Shown here piece by piece: positions 32,480 to 41,179 of a DNA stretch of 64,000 bases (positions within the stretch are counted from its first letter, which is position 1; each line of letters opens with the position of its first letter). Under the pieces are notes generated by a model. It saw only the letters and a program-made list of their open reading frames with translations. It did no database searches and had not been told where the DNA came from. The stretch comes from Bacilli bacterium. GTDB taxonomy: Bacteria; Bacillota_I; Bacilli_A; RF39; UBA660. The position numbers were made by a program, and so were the translations under genes. The DNA lies in assembly GCA_017527675.1 (NCBI GenBank), contig JAFXPU010000024.1, positions 62,001 through 126,000 of the forward strand. The letters run 5' to 3'.

Positions 32480-33706
32480 ATGTTATTAATTAATGGAAAA
32501 GAATATAAAATTAATCGCAAAACAGCTAAAGTATCCGAATGGGATCATATTTATTGTGGACTTCTAAAACAAATAATTGAAGAAGGAGAAATATTTGAAA
32601 ATAGAACAGGTATTGATACATTAAGTATTGAAGGTTCATATTTTAAATTACATCCAGCTGAAAGTTTTCCAATTTTAGAAAGTAAAAAAGTAATTGTTAA
32701 AAATGCTATTTCTGAAATACAATGGATTCATCAAGCTCAATCTAATGATGTTAACTGGTTAAAGAAAAGAGGTAACAACATTTGGAATGAGTGGATGATA
32801 GATTCTGATGGTATTTATCGTATTTATGAACCTGCAACGGATAATTATGATCCAGATAAAGTTGTTCAAGTTAATAGTTTAAATGGCACACCAATAGCTG
32901 ATATGCAAGCTAAATCTTTAATACCAGGTAGAAATATTAAGGAAGCTAAATATTATAGTCGTGAATATGCTGGTACAATTGGTACAGCTTATGGTTGGAT
33001 AAATCATAAATTTAAAAGACCTCAATATGTTTTACAACAATTACATAATAATCCTCATGATCGTAGAATGATTATTAGTTTATGGCAAGATGAATATATT
33101 AAAACAGCTACTTTACCATCATGTGTATGGTCTACTGAATGGAAAGTAAATGGAGGAAAACTAAATTGTTTTGTTCACCAAAGAAGTTGTGATACACCAC
33201 TTGGTTTACCATTTAATGTAACTCAATATGCTGTATTACAAGCTATGTTTGCTAAAGATGCTGGACTTGATGTTGGATCTTTAAATTGGAGTATTATGGA
33301 TACTCATATTTATGTTAATCAATTAGAAGGTATTAAAAAACAATTAAATAGATATAAAATGATGTGTGAAATTGAACAATTAATAGCAAGTGGTTCTGAT
33401 GAGTATATTGAAAAATTATATAATGATTTAGCTAATCATGTAAGTTTAACAGAAAAATATGCTAATACAAATAATACTGCTTTATTAGAGGATATAGAAA
33501 AAGAAAAAGAGTATAAAATGTTACTTGAATTAATGATTACAAAAGATAAACCTGAACTTGTGTTAGCTGATAAAAAATTCTTTGATTTTTCAACTGAATA
33601 TACACAAGATAAAGAAGCTTTAAAAGAAAATCCTATTGGTAATCCAGATATTAAATTATTAAAATATAAATCAGCACCATTTATTAAAATGCCAATAGCT
33701 CAATAA
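32480..33706 (+). CDS. thyA: Thymidylate synthase, long form
   Basis: 408 residues, longer than the usual 264-320. It methylates dUMP to dTMP with methylene-tetrahydrofolate. The catalytic Cys is in LPSCVWS, where the usual Pro-Cys-His is altered. QRSCDTPLGLPFNVTQYA binds dUMP and DTHIYVNQL holds the final ligands. An N-terminal stretch of 25 residues and a C-terminal part of about 90 residues past the core are additional. The sequence is divergent but the core is complete. It is probably the functional partner of tmk upstream. Confidence 0.9.
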   Translation: MLLINGKEYKINRKTAKVSEWDHIYCGLLKQIIEEGEIFENRTGIDTLSIEGSYFKLHPAESFPILESKKVIVKNAISEIQWIHQAQSNDVNWLKKRGNNIWNEWMIDSDGIYRIYEPATDNYDPDKVVQVNSLNGTPIADMQAKSLIPGRNIKEAKYYSREYAGTIGTAYGWINHKFKRPQYVLQQLHNNPHDRRMIISLWQDEYIKTATLPSCVWSTEWKVNGGKLNCFVHQRSCDTPLGLPFNVTQYAVLQAMFAKDAGLDVGSLNWSIMDTHIYVNQLEGIKKQLNRYKMMCEIEQLIASGSDEYIEKLYNDLANHVSLTEKYANTNNTALLEDIEKEKEYKMLLELMITKDKPELVLADKKFFDFSTEYTQDKEALKENPIGNPDIKLLKYKSAPFIKMPIAQ

Positions 33707-33714
33707 TGTAAAGT

Positions 33715-33740
33715 AAAAAGCAAATTTGTTTGCTTTTTTT
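33715..33740 (+). terminator. Terminator of thyA
   Basis: AAAGCAAA pairs with TTTGCTTT, followed by T residues. Confidence 0.75.
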
Positions 33741-33790
33741 AATACCTTATAAAATATATGATATAATTTAATTGATAATAGGAGGAACGT

Positions 33791-34732
33791 ATGGATTTTA
33801 AAAATATAGTTGTTATTGGTGGGGGAGTTTTAGGTAGTCAAATAGCATTTCAAAGTGCATATTCAGGTTTTAATGTTATTATTTTAACAATAGATGAAAA
33901 ATCAAAAGAAGATATTAATAATAAGTTGAGAAAATTGGCTATAACTTATAAAAAAGAATTAGATAATATGGTTAATTTAAAAGATATAACTAAATGGCCA
34001 ATGGGTATTTCTTCTTATGATGGTTTTAACTATGAAAAATGTATGGATAAATTAAATACAGCTTTAAGTCGTATTACGCTTGAAACTAATCAAAAAGAGG
34101 CTTTAAAGAATGCTGACTTGGTTATTGAATCTATAACTGAAAATTTAAAAGCAAAACAAGAATTGTTTAAACAAATAGCTGAGTATTTACCAGAAAGAAC
34201 AGTTATTGTTACTAATTCATCAACTTTGTTACCATCTAAAATGGCTAAATTTACTAAACGTCCAGATAAATTCTTAGCTTTACATTTTGCTAATAATATT
34301 TGGAAAAATAATTTAACTGAGGTAATGGCTCAAGATAAAACAAATAAAAAATATTTTGAAGATATCTTAATCTTTGCTAGTAATATTCGTATGATTCCTG
34401 TACCAATTTATAAAGAAAAATCTGGTTATTTATTAAACTCTATGTTAGTACCATTTTTATTCTCGGCATTAGATTTACTTGTTAATGGTATATCTGATTG
34501 TGAATCAATTGATAAGGCTTGGACATTAGGTACAGGGGCACCTAATGGCCCATTTAGAATACTTGATACAGTTGGTTTGGAAACGGCATATAATATTGTT
34601 AAGATGTATGTAAAGGTTCCTAAGTTTATGGCACCATATAATTTTAAAGGAATGGCTAAATATCTAGAAAAAATGATAGGTGAAGGTAAAACTGGTAAAG
34701 CCGCAGGGGAAGGATTTTACAAATATGAATAA
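33791..34732 (+). CDS. 3-hydroxyacyl-CoA dehydrogenase-like protein
   Basis: 313 residues. The Rossmann NAD-binding site is VVIGGGVLGSQIA. ADLVIESITENLKAKQELF and TNSSTLLPS are the family's substrate-side motifs, with HFAN holding the catalytic His. The C-terminal helical domain is present (GAPNGPFRILDTVGLETAYNIV). It oxidises a 3-hydroxyacyl-CoA or a related hydroxy acid with NAD. No other beta-oxidation gene lies nearby. AGGAGG precedes the ATG. Confidence 0.9.
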   Translation: MDFKNIVVIGGGVLGSQIAFQSAYSGFNVIILTIDEKSKEDINNKLRKLAITYKKELDNMVNLKDITKWPMGISSYDGFNYEKCMDKLNTALSRITLETNQKEALKNADLVIESITENLKAKQELFKQIAEYLPERTVIVTNSSTLLPSKMAKFTKRPDKFLALHFANNIWKNNLTEVMAQDKTNKKYFEDILIFASNIRMIPVPIYKEKSGYLLNSMLVPFLFSALDLLVNGISDCESIDKAWTLGTGAPNGPFRILDTVGLETAYNIVKMYVKVPKFMAPYNFKGMAKYLEKMIGEGKTGKAAGEGFYKYE

Positions 34733-34759
34733 TTATTTAAAATAATTATTCTTTTTTTT
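34727..34759 (+). terminator. Terminator of the dehydrogenase gene
   Basis: A 12-bp AT-rich stem (GAATAATTATTT and its complement) precedes a T-run. Confidence 0.75.
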
Positions 34760-34801
34760 GTAGTGATATGATATACTTAAGATAATAATAAGGAGGATTT
34801 A

Positions 34802-36256
34802 ATGAAAAAACTATTGATTTTTTTAAGTATACTTTTAGTACTACCAATATGTGCATATGCAACAACTATTGATGAACAATTAGCCAATAAAAAATTGGAG
34901 ATAAAGTCTATACCAATTACTAATGCCGAAGATTTGTATTTTATCCTAGAAGAGTATTCTTATTATGGAGATGATGGTATGTATTGGTATGGTGTTGATG
35001 TTGAATCATGCAATGAAGAAGTTACAAAATGTAACTTTATGAAATCTTCATTAGATGAAAATAATCAATATCAACAAGATACTTTTAATGATGTGGAAAT
35101 ATCTTATGTTTATGATGCTGATGTCAAAAAAATTGTTGATGATATTTTAAAAGATTTTCCAGATGATGCTTCATTTGCTTTAACAGATATCGAATTTTTA
35201 AAATATTATGTTGATTTTATGGAATCAGATAATTATTTAAATATGGGTACTTATTCATCTGCTTTAAAAAAAGCTGTAGGTTATAAGAACTTTGAAATAG
35301 AACCGCGTCTTGGTGACGAAGGACCTCTTTACTGGGCTCAAGGAGGTAATGCCACATTTAAATATAATGGTACTATTTATGCTTCAAAACCACTTGTTAT
35401 GATAACAGGAAGACATATAGTTTATTTACCTAAAGGAACAACTGATATTAAAAAAGCACTTGAGGATAAATTAGGCAAATACTTTAAGGTTGAAGATGTA
35501 ACTAGTATTGGTTCTAAAGAAACATTCTTAAATGAAATGCGTGCAGGTGAAATAGAGTATTTTAATAATTATTATTATCAATATGCTCCCGCAGGTATGA
35601 CTGCTGAACAATTTGCTGATGATTTTATGAATGAATATTTTTATGGTGAAGATGCACCAATGAAAATTGTTTCTGATTGTGAAGATGAAATGTATAATGT
35701 AACATTAGATGGTTATGGATTAGATATATTAGTATTATTAACTGATGATGATACAAATCCAACATTTAATTCAAATGATATTTTATCTGATGTAACTATT
35801 GAAACTGATTCATATATTCCACTTGATACTTTAATTCAAGTTGCTAAATTAACTAGTGGTACTGAGTATGATAAAATAGTTAATGTTTTAAATTCAAGTA
35901 ATATTGATGTATTTGATTTAAAATTATTTGCTAAGTCAACAGGATCATATGTTACTAAATTAGATAATGGTACATTCCAAGTAAAATTACCAATTAAAGA
36001 AGAATTTAAAAATCAAGATATAAAATTATATTATATTAATGAAGCAGGTGAAAAAGAAGAAATTCCAGTAACTATTTCTGGTGATTATGCTGTTTTTGAA
36101 ACAAATCACTTTAGTACATATACACTAGTAGCTGAACCAAAAACAAGTAACAATCCACCAACAGGTGATAATTTTAATAAATATATTACTTTATTAATTA
36201 TTTCTTTAATGGGTACTTTAACAATTTTATATCAAACAAAAAAGAATCTAAATTAG
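34802..36256 (+). CDS. Secreted, sortase-anchored surface protein
   Basis: 484 residues. A signal peptide spans about 1-20 (cleavage near AYA-TTID). The large middle part is acidic and Tyr-rich and I do not recognise it. The C-terminus has the sorting motif NPPTGD, then a hydrophobic span and a KKNLN tail, so it should be linked to the wall by a sortase. The last 130 residues before the motif look like a beta-sandwich stalk. AAGGAGG precedes the ATG. Confidence 0.8.
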   Translation: MKKLLIFLSILLVLPICAYATTIDEQLANKKLEIKSIPITNAEDLYFILEEYSYYGDDGMYWYGVDVESCNEEVTKCNFMKSSLDENNQYQQDTFNDVEISYVYDADVKKIVDDILKDFPDDASFALTDIEFLKYYVDFMESDNYLNMGTYSSALKKAVGYKNFEIEPRLGDEGPLYWAQGGNATFKYNGTIYASKPLVMITGRHIVYLPKGTTDIKKALEDKLGKYFKVEDVTSIGSKETFLNEMRAGEIEYFNNYYYQYAPAGMTAEQFADDFMNEYFYGEDAPMKIVSDCEDEMYNVTLDGYGLDILVLLTDDDTNPTFNSNDILSDVTIETDSYIPLDTLIQVAKLTSGTEYDKIVNVLNSSNIDVFDLKLFAKSTGSYVTKLDNGTFQVKLPIKEEFKNQDIKLYYINEAGEKEEIPVTISGDYAVFETNHFSTYTLVAEPKTSNNPPTGDNFNKYITLLIISLMGTLTILYQTKKNLN

Positions 36257-36267
36257 ATTCTTTTTTT
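36241..36267. terminator. Terminator between the surface protein and hsp20
   Basis: AAAGAATCTAA pairs with TTAGATTCTTT and ends in seven T. It can serve both convergent genes. Confidence 0.85.
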
Positions 36268-36679
36268 ATTTAATTTCTATTTTTTTAGGTTCATTAAGTT
36301 TTTTCATTTCCTCTTGTTTTGGAACAGTTATTTTCAAAATTCCATTTTTAAATTCAGCATCGATATCTTCTTCTTTGATATCATCGCCTACATAAAAACT
36401 TCTTGAACATTCTCCATAAAATCTTTCTTGACGAATATACTTATCGTTATTTTCATCATTGTTATTTTCTGTTTTAGCAGAAATATTTAAATAACCATTT
36501 TCAAGTGATAAGTTGATATTTTCTTTAGAAAATCCTGGTAGATCAATATCAATGATATATTCGTTTTCTTTTTCTCGAATATCAGTTTTCATAAGATTTT
36601 TTTCCTTCTTAGTAAAAAAATCCTCATCAAAAAAATCATCAAATAAGCCAAAATTATTTCTTCTAGGTACTAACATCAT
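36266..36679 (-). CDS. Hsp20 small heat-shock protein
   Basis: 137 residues with an alpha-crystallin domain at about 32-125: IDIDLPGFSKENINLSLENGYL and the closing FKNGILKITVPK. The tail KKIEIK contains the I-x-I motif used for oligomer contacts. These chaperones hold unfolded proteins. Upstream lies a CIRCE-type operator on a consensus promoter, so HrcA control is likely. Confidence 0.95.
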   Translation of the reverse strand: MMLVPRRNNFGLFDDFFDEDFFTKKEKNLMKTDIREKENEYIIDIDLPGFSKENINLSLENGYLNISAKTENNNDENNDKYIRQERFYGECSRSFYVGDDIKEEDIDAEFKNGILKITVPKQEEMKKLNEPKKIEIK

Positions 36680-36750
36680 ATATAATCATCTTCCTTTCAA
36701 TAATATAATTTTAATACCATAATAAGCTATAACTTACTTATTACAAGAAC

Positions 36751-36779
36751 ATTGTAGTACAAAAATTAGCACTTGTCAA
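36751..36779 (-). promoter_or_regulatory. Promoter of hsp20
   Basis: On the minus strand TTGACA, 17 bases, TACAAT. The -35 box lies inside the CIRCE element. Confidence 0.85.
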
Positions 36780-36792
36780 GTTCAAGTGCTAA
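36766..36792. promoter_or_regulatory. CIRCE operator (HrcA site)
   Basis: TTAGCACTT, nine bases, AAGTGCTAA. The consensus is TTAGCACTC-N9-GAGTGCTAA, so it differs by one base in each half and remains perfectly symmetric. Its right end overlaps the stop codon of the gene at 36789-37661. Confidence 0.93.
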
Positions 36793-37661
36793 TATTTTTT
36801 TGTATATGTAAAATTTTGTCCTTCTTTGCATGGAAGACCGGTATTTAAGGATAGATCATTTTCAATAATATCAATATTTAAATTTTTATCATCATATAGA
36901 TAATGATTAATATTATCTATTGTTTCTAATGATAAGTCTAATGATTTATTCCATAAATCATCAAATGAATCACAAGATATTTTTCCTGTTTCTGGATTTA
37001 ACCATGGTTTATGTTTTAAGTTTAAATATTTCTTATTCTTATTATTTTTATGATAAGTAATATCTCCTATATTGAAAATAAAACAAATAATTGGAGTTAC
37101 TTTTAAAGCATTTCTTCTAGCTAAATTATCATAGACATTTATAGATTTAATTCCTAAGTCATACTTTAAAACCATTTTAGATTTTTGATATGCAAGCATA
37201 TAAATGTGATTAATTAAATTTCGAAGTTTAGGATCATTAACTTCCCATTTTTGATATACTTCATCTTGAATATTATATTTATTTTGTACATAATTATCTA
37301 TTTCATGTTCAACTAAGGCATGATTATCTAATATATGTTTTTTAGGCATATTTTCTGTCATATAGTAGATTAATGGATGAATAGTCATATCTAAAACAAA
37401 ATGGTCTATTTGACCATATAAATAAGCCATAGTTTCACTATTGTCTTGTAATCTATTTTGTTTAATACTTTTTAATAATGTTTCAAAATATAATTTGGTA
37501 TTTTCTTTATGTTGCTTTTCAAATAAAGCATAATCACTAAAGATTAAAGTATCAAAACCAAAACAATAAGTCTTTAAATCTTCTTTAGAAATAAATATTC
37601 TTTTATCTATTAAAGAAAATAATAATTCTCCATGAATAGAATGAGTTTTATAATTAGGCAT
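36789..37661 (-). CDS. Zinc-dependent phospholipase C-like protein
   Basis: 290 residues without a signal peptide. The His/Asp pattern fits the bacterial zinc-dependent PLC/S1-P1 nuclease-like family: THSIHGELLF at the start, GQIDHFVLDMTIHPLIYY near residue 120 and HALVEHEIDNYVQ near 160. Most Gram-positive members of this subfamily are uncharacterised cytosolic proteins. It precedes hsp20 in the same direction. Its own promoter is not clear. Confidence 0.8.
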   Translation of the reverse strand: MPNYKTHSIHGELLFSLIDKRIFISKEDLKTYCFGFDTLIFSDYALFEKQHKENTKLYFETLLKSIKQNRLQDNSETMAYLYGQIDHFVLDMTIHPLIYYMTENMPKKHILDNHALVEHEIDNYVQNKYNIQDEVYQKWEVNDPKLRNLINHIYMLAYQKSKMVLKYDLGIKSINVYDNLARRNALKVTPIICFIFNIGDITYHKNNKNKKYLNLKHKPWLNPETGKISCDSFDDLWNKSLDLSLETIDNINHYLYDDKNLNIDIIENDLSLNTGLPCKEGQNFTYTKKY

Positions 37662-37743
37662 TATCTCACCTCAACACATTTATAATTTTATAATAAATAT
37701 AAAAAAAGTACAATAATATTTTTTGTAGTATTATGTAATAAGT

Positions 37744-37772
37744 TTGTATTATTTAAAAAAATATAGTATACT
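37744..37772 (+). promoter_or_regulatory. Promoter of the ABC exporter transcript
   Basis: TTGTAT, 17 bases, TATACT. Transcription should begin near 37780 and give a leader of about 195 bases, far longer than is usual in this genome. Confidence 0.6.
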
Positions 37773-37778
37773 CTAGTT

Positions 37779-37974
37779 GTAGTAATTCAATTAGTCCATT
37801 CGCGTTTTACTACCATATAAACATATTTGTTTAAAGGAATAATGATGAGTCTTTAGAATCTCTTCATGAATGGCAAACTATGCACAATAAAAATTGTGAT
37901 GTTTTTGCTATTTGTGAAAGGAGGTTCTTTTTTATTTAAATCACAATATATGTGTAAAAATAGGAGGTAAGTCT
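37779..37974 (+). promoter_or_regulatory. Long leader of the ABC exporter gene
   Basis: The leader has pairing segments (GTAGTAA with TTACTAC at its start; CACAATAA with TTGTG further on) and two overlapping short frames. One runs from the ATG at 37866 to 37970 and encodes a 34-residue hydrophobic peptide ending 4 bases before the exporter ATG. It has no clear ribosome-binding site. The other, 37835-37939, has no start but looks coding. No known riboswitch motif was recognised. Confidence 0.4.
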
Positions 37975-39660
37975 ATGAGATTATTTAAAGAAGTAATAAA
38001 AAACAATTTAAAAATGATAATATTTTATGTATTAATAGGTATTATTATCAATTTTTTAGATTTATATAGTGTAACATATTATCAGAAAATATTGGATGCA
38101 TTTCAATTTAAAACTTTAACATTAACTCCATTAATAATATACGGTATTTTATTATTAATATCTACAATATTAGGTTATATTGAAAACTATCCTGAACAAC
38201 AAGTAAAAAATAAATTATATTTAGATTTTAAACTTCAATCTTTAAAGAAAATGAAGTCAATTGATTATTTAGAATATCAAAAAATCGGAACAGGAAGACT
38301 AATTCAAAAGGCTGAAGATGGGGCAACAGCATCAAGAGATATTTTGGTTAATTTTTGGTTAAAACTATTTAGATATTTATTACCAACAGCTATATTTAGT
38401 TTAATATTTATTTTTAGAGTAAAAAAAGAATATGTTTTCTTTGTTTTTTTAGGATATATTATTGTAGTAGTTATTTCCAATTTAATTTTAAAAAAATTAT
38501 ATAAATTAAAAGAGAAAATTTTATTAAATCAAGAATATTTAAATAAACATCTAGTAAGAGGATTTATGGAATTAGTTGTATTTAGAACTAACAAAAAATT
38601 TGATACAGAAATAAAAGTAACTAAAGATGGAATAAAAAATATAGTTGATGGAAAAACCAAAATTAAGTTGGTACATGAAATTTTCTTTACGACATTTGCT
38701 TTAATAGTAAATATTTTAAAAGTCGTAGTTTTAGGATATGCTGTTTTAAAGTCTAATTTATCAGTTGGTGCTGTTGTAACAGTTATTTCTTTACTTGGAA
38801 AAGCATATGAGCCAATTGCCATTTTTAATGTTGAATATGTTGATTATAAATTAAATAAAGTAACTGTTAATAAATATATTAGATTATTAGATTTAAAAGA
38901 TGATGAAGCCCTAAATAATGGATTAAAATTGAAAGAATCAAGTGGAAATATAGAGTTTAAAAATGTATATTATTCTTACACAAATGAAAAAAACATAATT
39001 AATAACTTGTCATTTAAAATAGACAATAATTCATCAGTTGCTTTAGTAGGAGAATCAGGTTCGGGAAAATCAACAATAATAAAATTAATCATGGGATTAA
39101 TTAAGTACAATTCCGGAAATATCTTAATTGATGATATAGAATTATCTGAACTTAATTTAGATGCTTTTTATGATAATGTAACTTATGTTTCCCAAGAAGC
39201 TCCAATATTTGATGGTACTTTAAGAGAAAATTTAATATTTGATAAAAAAATATCCGATGAAGAAATATTAAAAGTGTTAAATTTAGTTTGTTTAGACAAA
39301 TTTTATGAAAAACTTGAAAATGGTTTAGACACAGAATTAGGTGAAAAAGGTGTAAAAATGTCTGGCGGTGAAAGACAAAGGGTTGCACTAGCACGATTGT
39401 TTTTTGATGATTCTAAAATAATAATTTTAGATGAAGCAACAAGCGCAATGGACAATATTACTGAAAAACTTGTTATGGAAAATGTTGTTAAACAATTAGA
39501 TAACAAAACATTGATTGTAATTGCTCACAGATTAGAAACAATCAAAGATGTAGACAAAATATATGTTTTAGCTGATGGAATTATTCAAGAAGAAGGAAAA
39601 TATATTGAATTATTAAATAAGGATGGATATTTCAAAAAACTATATAAATCTGCAAAATAA
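37975..39660 (+). CDS. ABC exporter (fused membrane and ATPase domains)
   Basis: 561 residues. Six membrane segments in the first 300, then an ATPase domain. Walker A is ALVGESGSGKSTII, the Q-loop is YVSQEAPIF, the signature is KMSGGERQRVALARL, Walker B is IIILDEATSAMD and the switch is VIAHRLET. This is the half-size exporter type for peptides, lipids or drugs, with no N-terminal peptidase domain. It acts as a homodimer or with an unseen partner. AGGAGG precedes the ATG. Confidence 0.93.
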   Translation: MRLFKEVIKNNLKMIIFYVLIGIIINFLDLYSVTYYQKILDAFQFKTLTLTPLIIYGILLLISTILGYIENYPEQQVKNKLYLDFKLQSLKKMKSIDYLEYQKIGTGRLIQKAEDGATASRDILVNFWLKLFRYLLPTAIFSLIFIFRVKKEYVFFVFLGYIIVVVISNLILKKLYKLKEKILLNQEYLNKHLVRGFMELVVFRTNKKFDTEIKVTKDGIKNIVDGKTKIKLVHEIFFTTFALIVNILKVVVLGYAVLKSNLSVGAVVTVISLLGKAYEPIAIFNVEYVDYKLNKVTVNKYIRLLDLKDDEALNNGLKLKESSGNIEFKNVYYSYTNEKNIINNLSFKIDNNSSVALVGESGSGKSTIIKLIMGLIKYNSGNILIDDIELSELNLDAFYDNVTYVSQEAPIFDGTLRENLIFDKKISDEEILKVLNLVCLDKFYEKLENGLDTELGEKGVKMSGGERQRVALARLFFDDSKIIILDEATSAMDNITEKLVMENVVKQLDNKTLIVIAHRLETIKDVDKIYVLADGIIQEEGKYIELLNKDGYFKKLYKSAK

Positions 39661-39661
39661 T

Positions 39662-39814
39662 AATGCTGCAACATTCTATACTCCTGAAGAACATGAATTG
39701 CATCAACGCCTAGTAAATGCTATTGCTGGTCAAGTAGACAATGAAGCAATAAGACAAGAAGAAGTTAAAAAGTTAAGACTAGAAAGAAAATTAGAAAAAA
39801 GTAGAAATAGATAA
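39662..39814 (+). pseudogene. Coding-like fragment after the ABC exporter
   Basis: The frame encodes 50 residues with TFYTPEEHELHQRL and a basic coiled end. It has no start codon or ribosome-binding site after the exporter stop, so it is probably the 3' remnant of an older gene. It could also be made by frameshifting from the exporter. The family is not recognised. Confidence 0.35.
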
Positions 39815-39826
39815 CAATATTAAAAG

Positions 39827-39853
39827 AACGACTATAAATTATAGTCGTTTTTA
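39827..39853 (+). terminator. Terminator of the ABC exporter region
   Basis: AACGACTAT pairs with ATAGTCGTT, then T residues. Confidence 0.8.
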
Positions 39854-39915
39854 CTTTGTAATAATATAATTATATAAAAAAAGCCGAAATAAATTATTTC
39901 GACATTCATTTCAAG

Positions 39916-39990
39916 TGGAGCAAGTGACCAGAATCGAACTGGCATCCCAGCCTTGGCAAGGCCGTGTACTAACCATTGTACTACACCTGC
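39916..39990 (-). tRNA. tRNA-Gly (GCC)
   Basis: A cloverleaf on the minus strand with anticodon loop TTGCCAA, T-loop TTCGATT and encoded CCA. Confidence 0.95.
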
Positions 39991-40106
39991 ACGAGTAAAT
40001 TATATCATAAAATAAATTATAAAGTAAAGACTAAATTTGAAAAAAAACAAAAAAAATATTGCTTTAAAAAATCATTTGTTTTATACTTAATATAGAAGGT
40101 GATAAG

Positions 40107-40643
40107 ATGAAGAATAAAACAAACGATTTATGGCTAAACATCTATATTTTTTTGTTATTACCTTTTTGTATTTTAATAAATATTTGGAATTTATTTAAGT
40201 ATATTAAGCATTTTAATAGTCTAGATAATATGTTTTTAACAATACTTCAATTAATTTTATGTATTGTTTCAATTGCTTATTATGCTTATACTTTCTTTTA
40301 TGCTAAAGATCGAGTTAAAAAGGCATATTTATTAATCATTATAAGTATATTTTATAGTATATTTGTAGCAAGTTTTGATCAAACACTTGCAACATATTAT
40401 AATCAAGGTTTTAAAACATATTTAATGTTTGTTGTTTATATTGGCTTGTTTGTTATTTGGTGGGGATTACCAAATTATATATATTTTCAAAGAAGAAAAG
40501 ATATGTTTGAAATGAAAAGGGTAATGTCTAAAGCAGAACTTAAAAGTAAAATAAGTGAAGCTATTAAAGAAAATAACAAAAGTAAGAATGTTGATAAAAC
40601 AATAAGTACAGATAAAGATAACCAAAAGAAGAATATTAAGTAA
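40107..40643 (+). CDS. Uncharacterised four-span membrane protein
   Basis: 178 residues. Hydrophobic segments lie at about 10-29, 41-60, 72-90 and 105-125, followed by a charged cytosolic tail with many Lys and Asn. No family is recognised. AAGGTGAT precedes the ATG. The 148-residue gene follows after 13 bases, so they are likely co-transcribed. Confidence 0.55.
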   Translation: MKNKTNDLWLNIYIFLLLPFCILINIWNLFKYIKHFNSLDNMFLTILQLILCIVSIAYYAYTFFYAKDRVKKAYLLIIISIFYSIFVASFDQTLATYYNQGFKTYLMFVVYIGLFVIWWGLPNYIYFQRRKDMFEMKRVMSKAELKSKISEAIKENNKSKNVDKTISTDKDNQKKNIK

Positions 40644-40656
40644 AGGTGGGGTTTAG

Positions 40657-41103
40657 ATGGAAAAGATTGAAGAAGTAGAAAAAATTTTAGAGCGTACAGA
40701 TGATTTAAGAAATATTGCAAAGGAGATTAGTAAGCAAAAGGGTATTGCTTATGAGGATGCTTTTGCAGAGGCTAAAAATTTGAATGGTGTTACTGATATG
40801 TCAGATATTGCAGAAGTTAAAAAATATGGTCAACCATCGTATTATTATGCTGATGCTGTAACAACATTTGGTGAAGAAATAAATGGTGTACCTGTTTCAG
40901 AAATATCACCTGAAAAATTAGAGGAATTATTAACTGCTAATAAAATGGGTGCTGATACTATTGAATATAAAAAGGGTATGTCTAAAGATGACATTAAAAA
41001 AAGTGCTATTGAAAACAAGATTAGTAAAGAGAAAGTTAAAAAGAGAGACAAAATATTAATCTTAGAAAAACCAGAAAATAGAAAAGATGTAAATGCAGCA
41101 TAA
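40657..41103 (+). CDS. Uncharacterised 148-residue protein
   Basis: A soluble, charged protein with helical ends. The segment FGEEINGVPVSEISPEKLEELL near residue 70 and a Lys-rich C-terminus are the most notable parts. No family is recognised. It is followed by murC with a TATAAT in between. Confidence 0.5.
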   Translation: MEKIEEVEKILERTDDLRNIAKEISKQKGIAYEDAFAEAKNLNGVTDMSDIAEVKKYGQPSYYYADAVTTFGEEINGVPVSEISPEKLEELLTANKMGADTIEYKKGMSKDDIKKSAIENKISKEKVKKRDKILILEKPENRKDVNAA

Positions 41104-41179
41104 TTTATATCTTTTTTTTTTAGTTTTTGATATAATATAATTAACAAAAAAACATATTATTTATGGAAGGTGATATTAA

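Noticed and set aside
37779-37974. Known riboswitch or T-box in the exporter leader
   Set aside because: No T-box GGTGG-type or recognised riboswitch core was found by eye.
38529-39506. Several minus-strand frames opposite the ABC exporter
   Set aside because: They are antisense shadows of the ATPase and membrane domains, without starts or conserved motifs.
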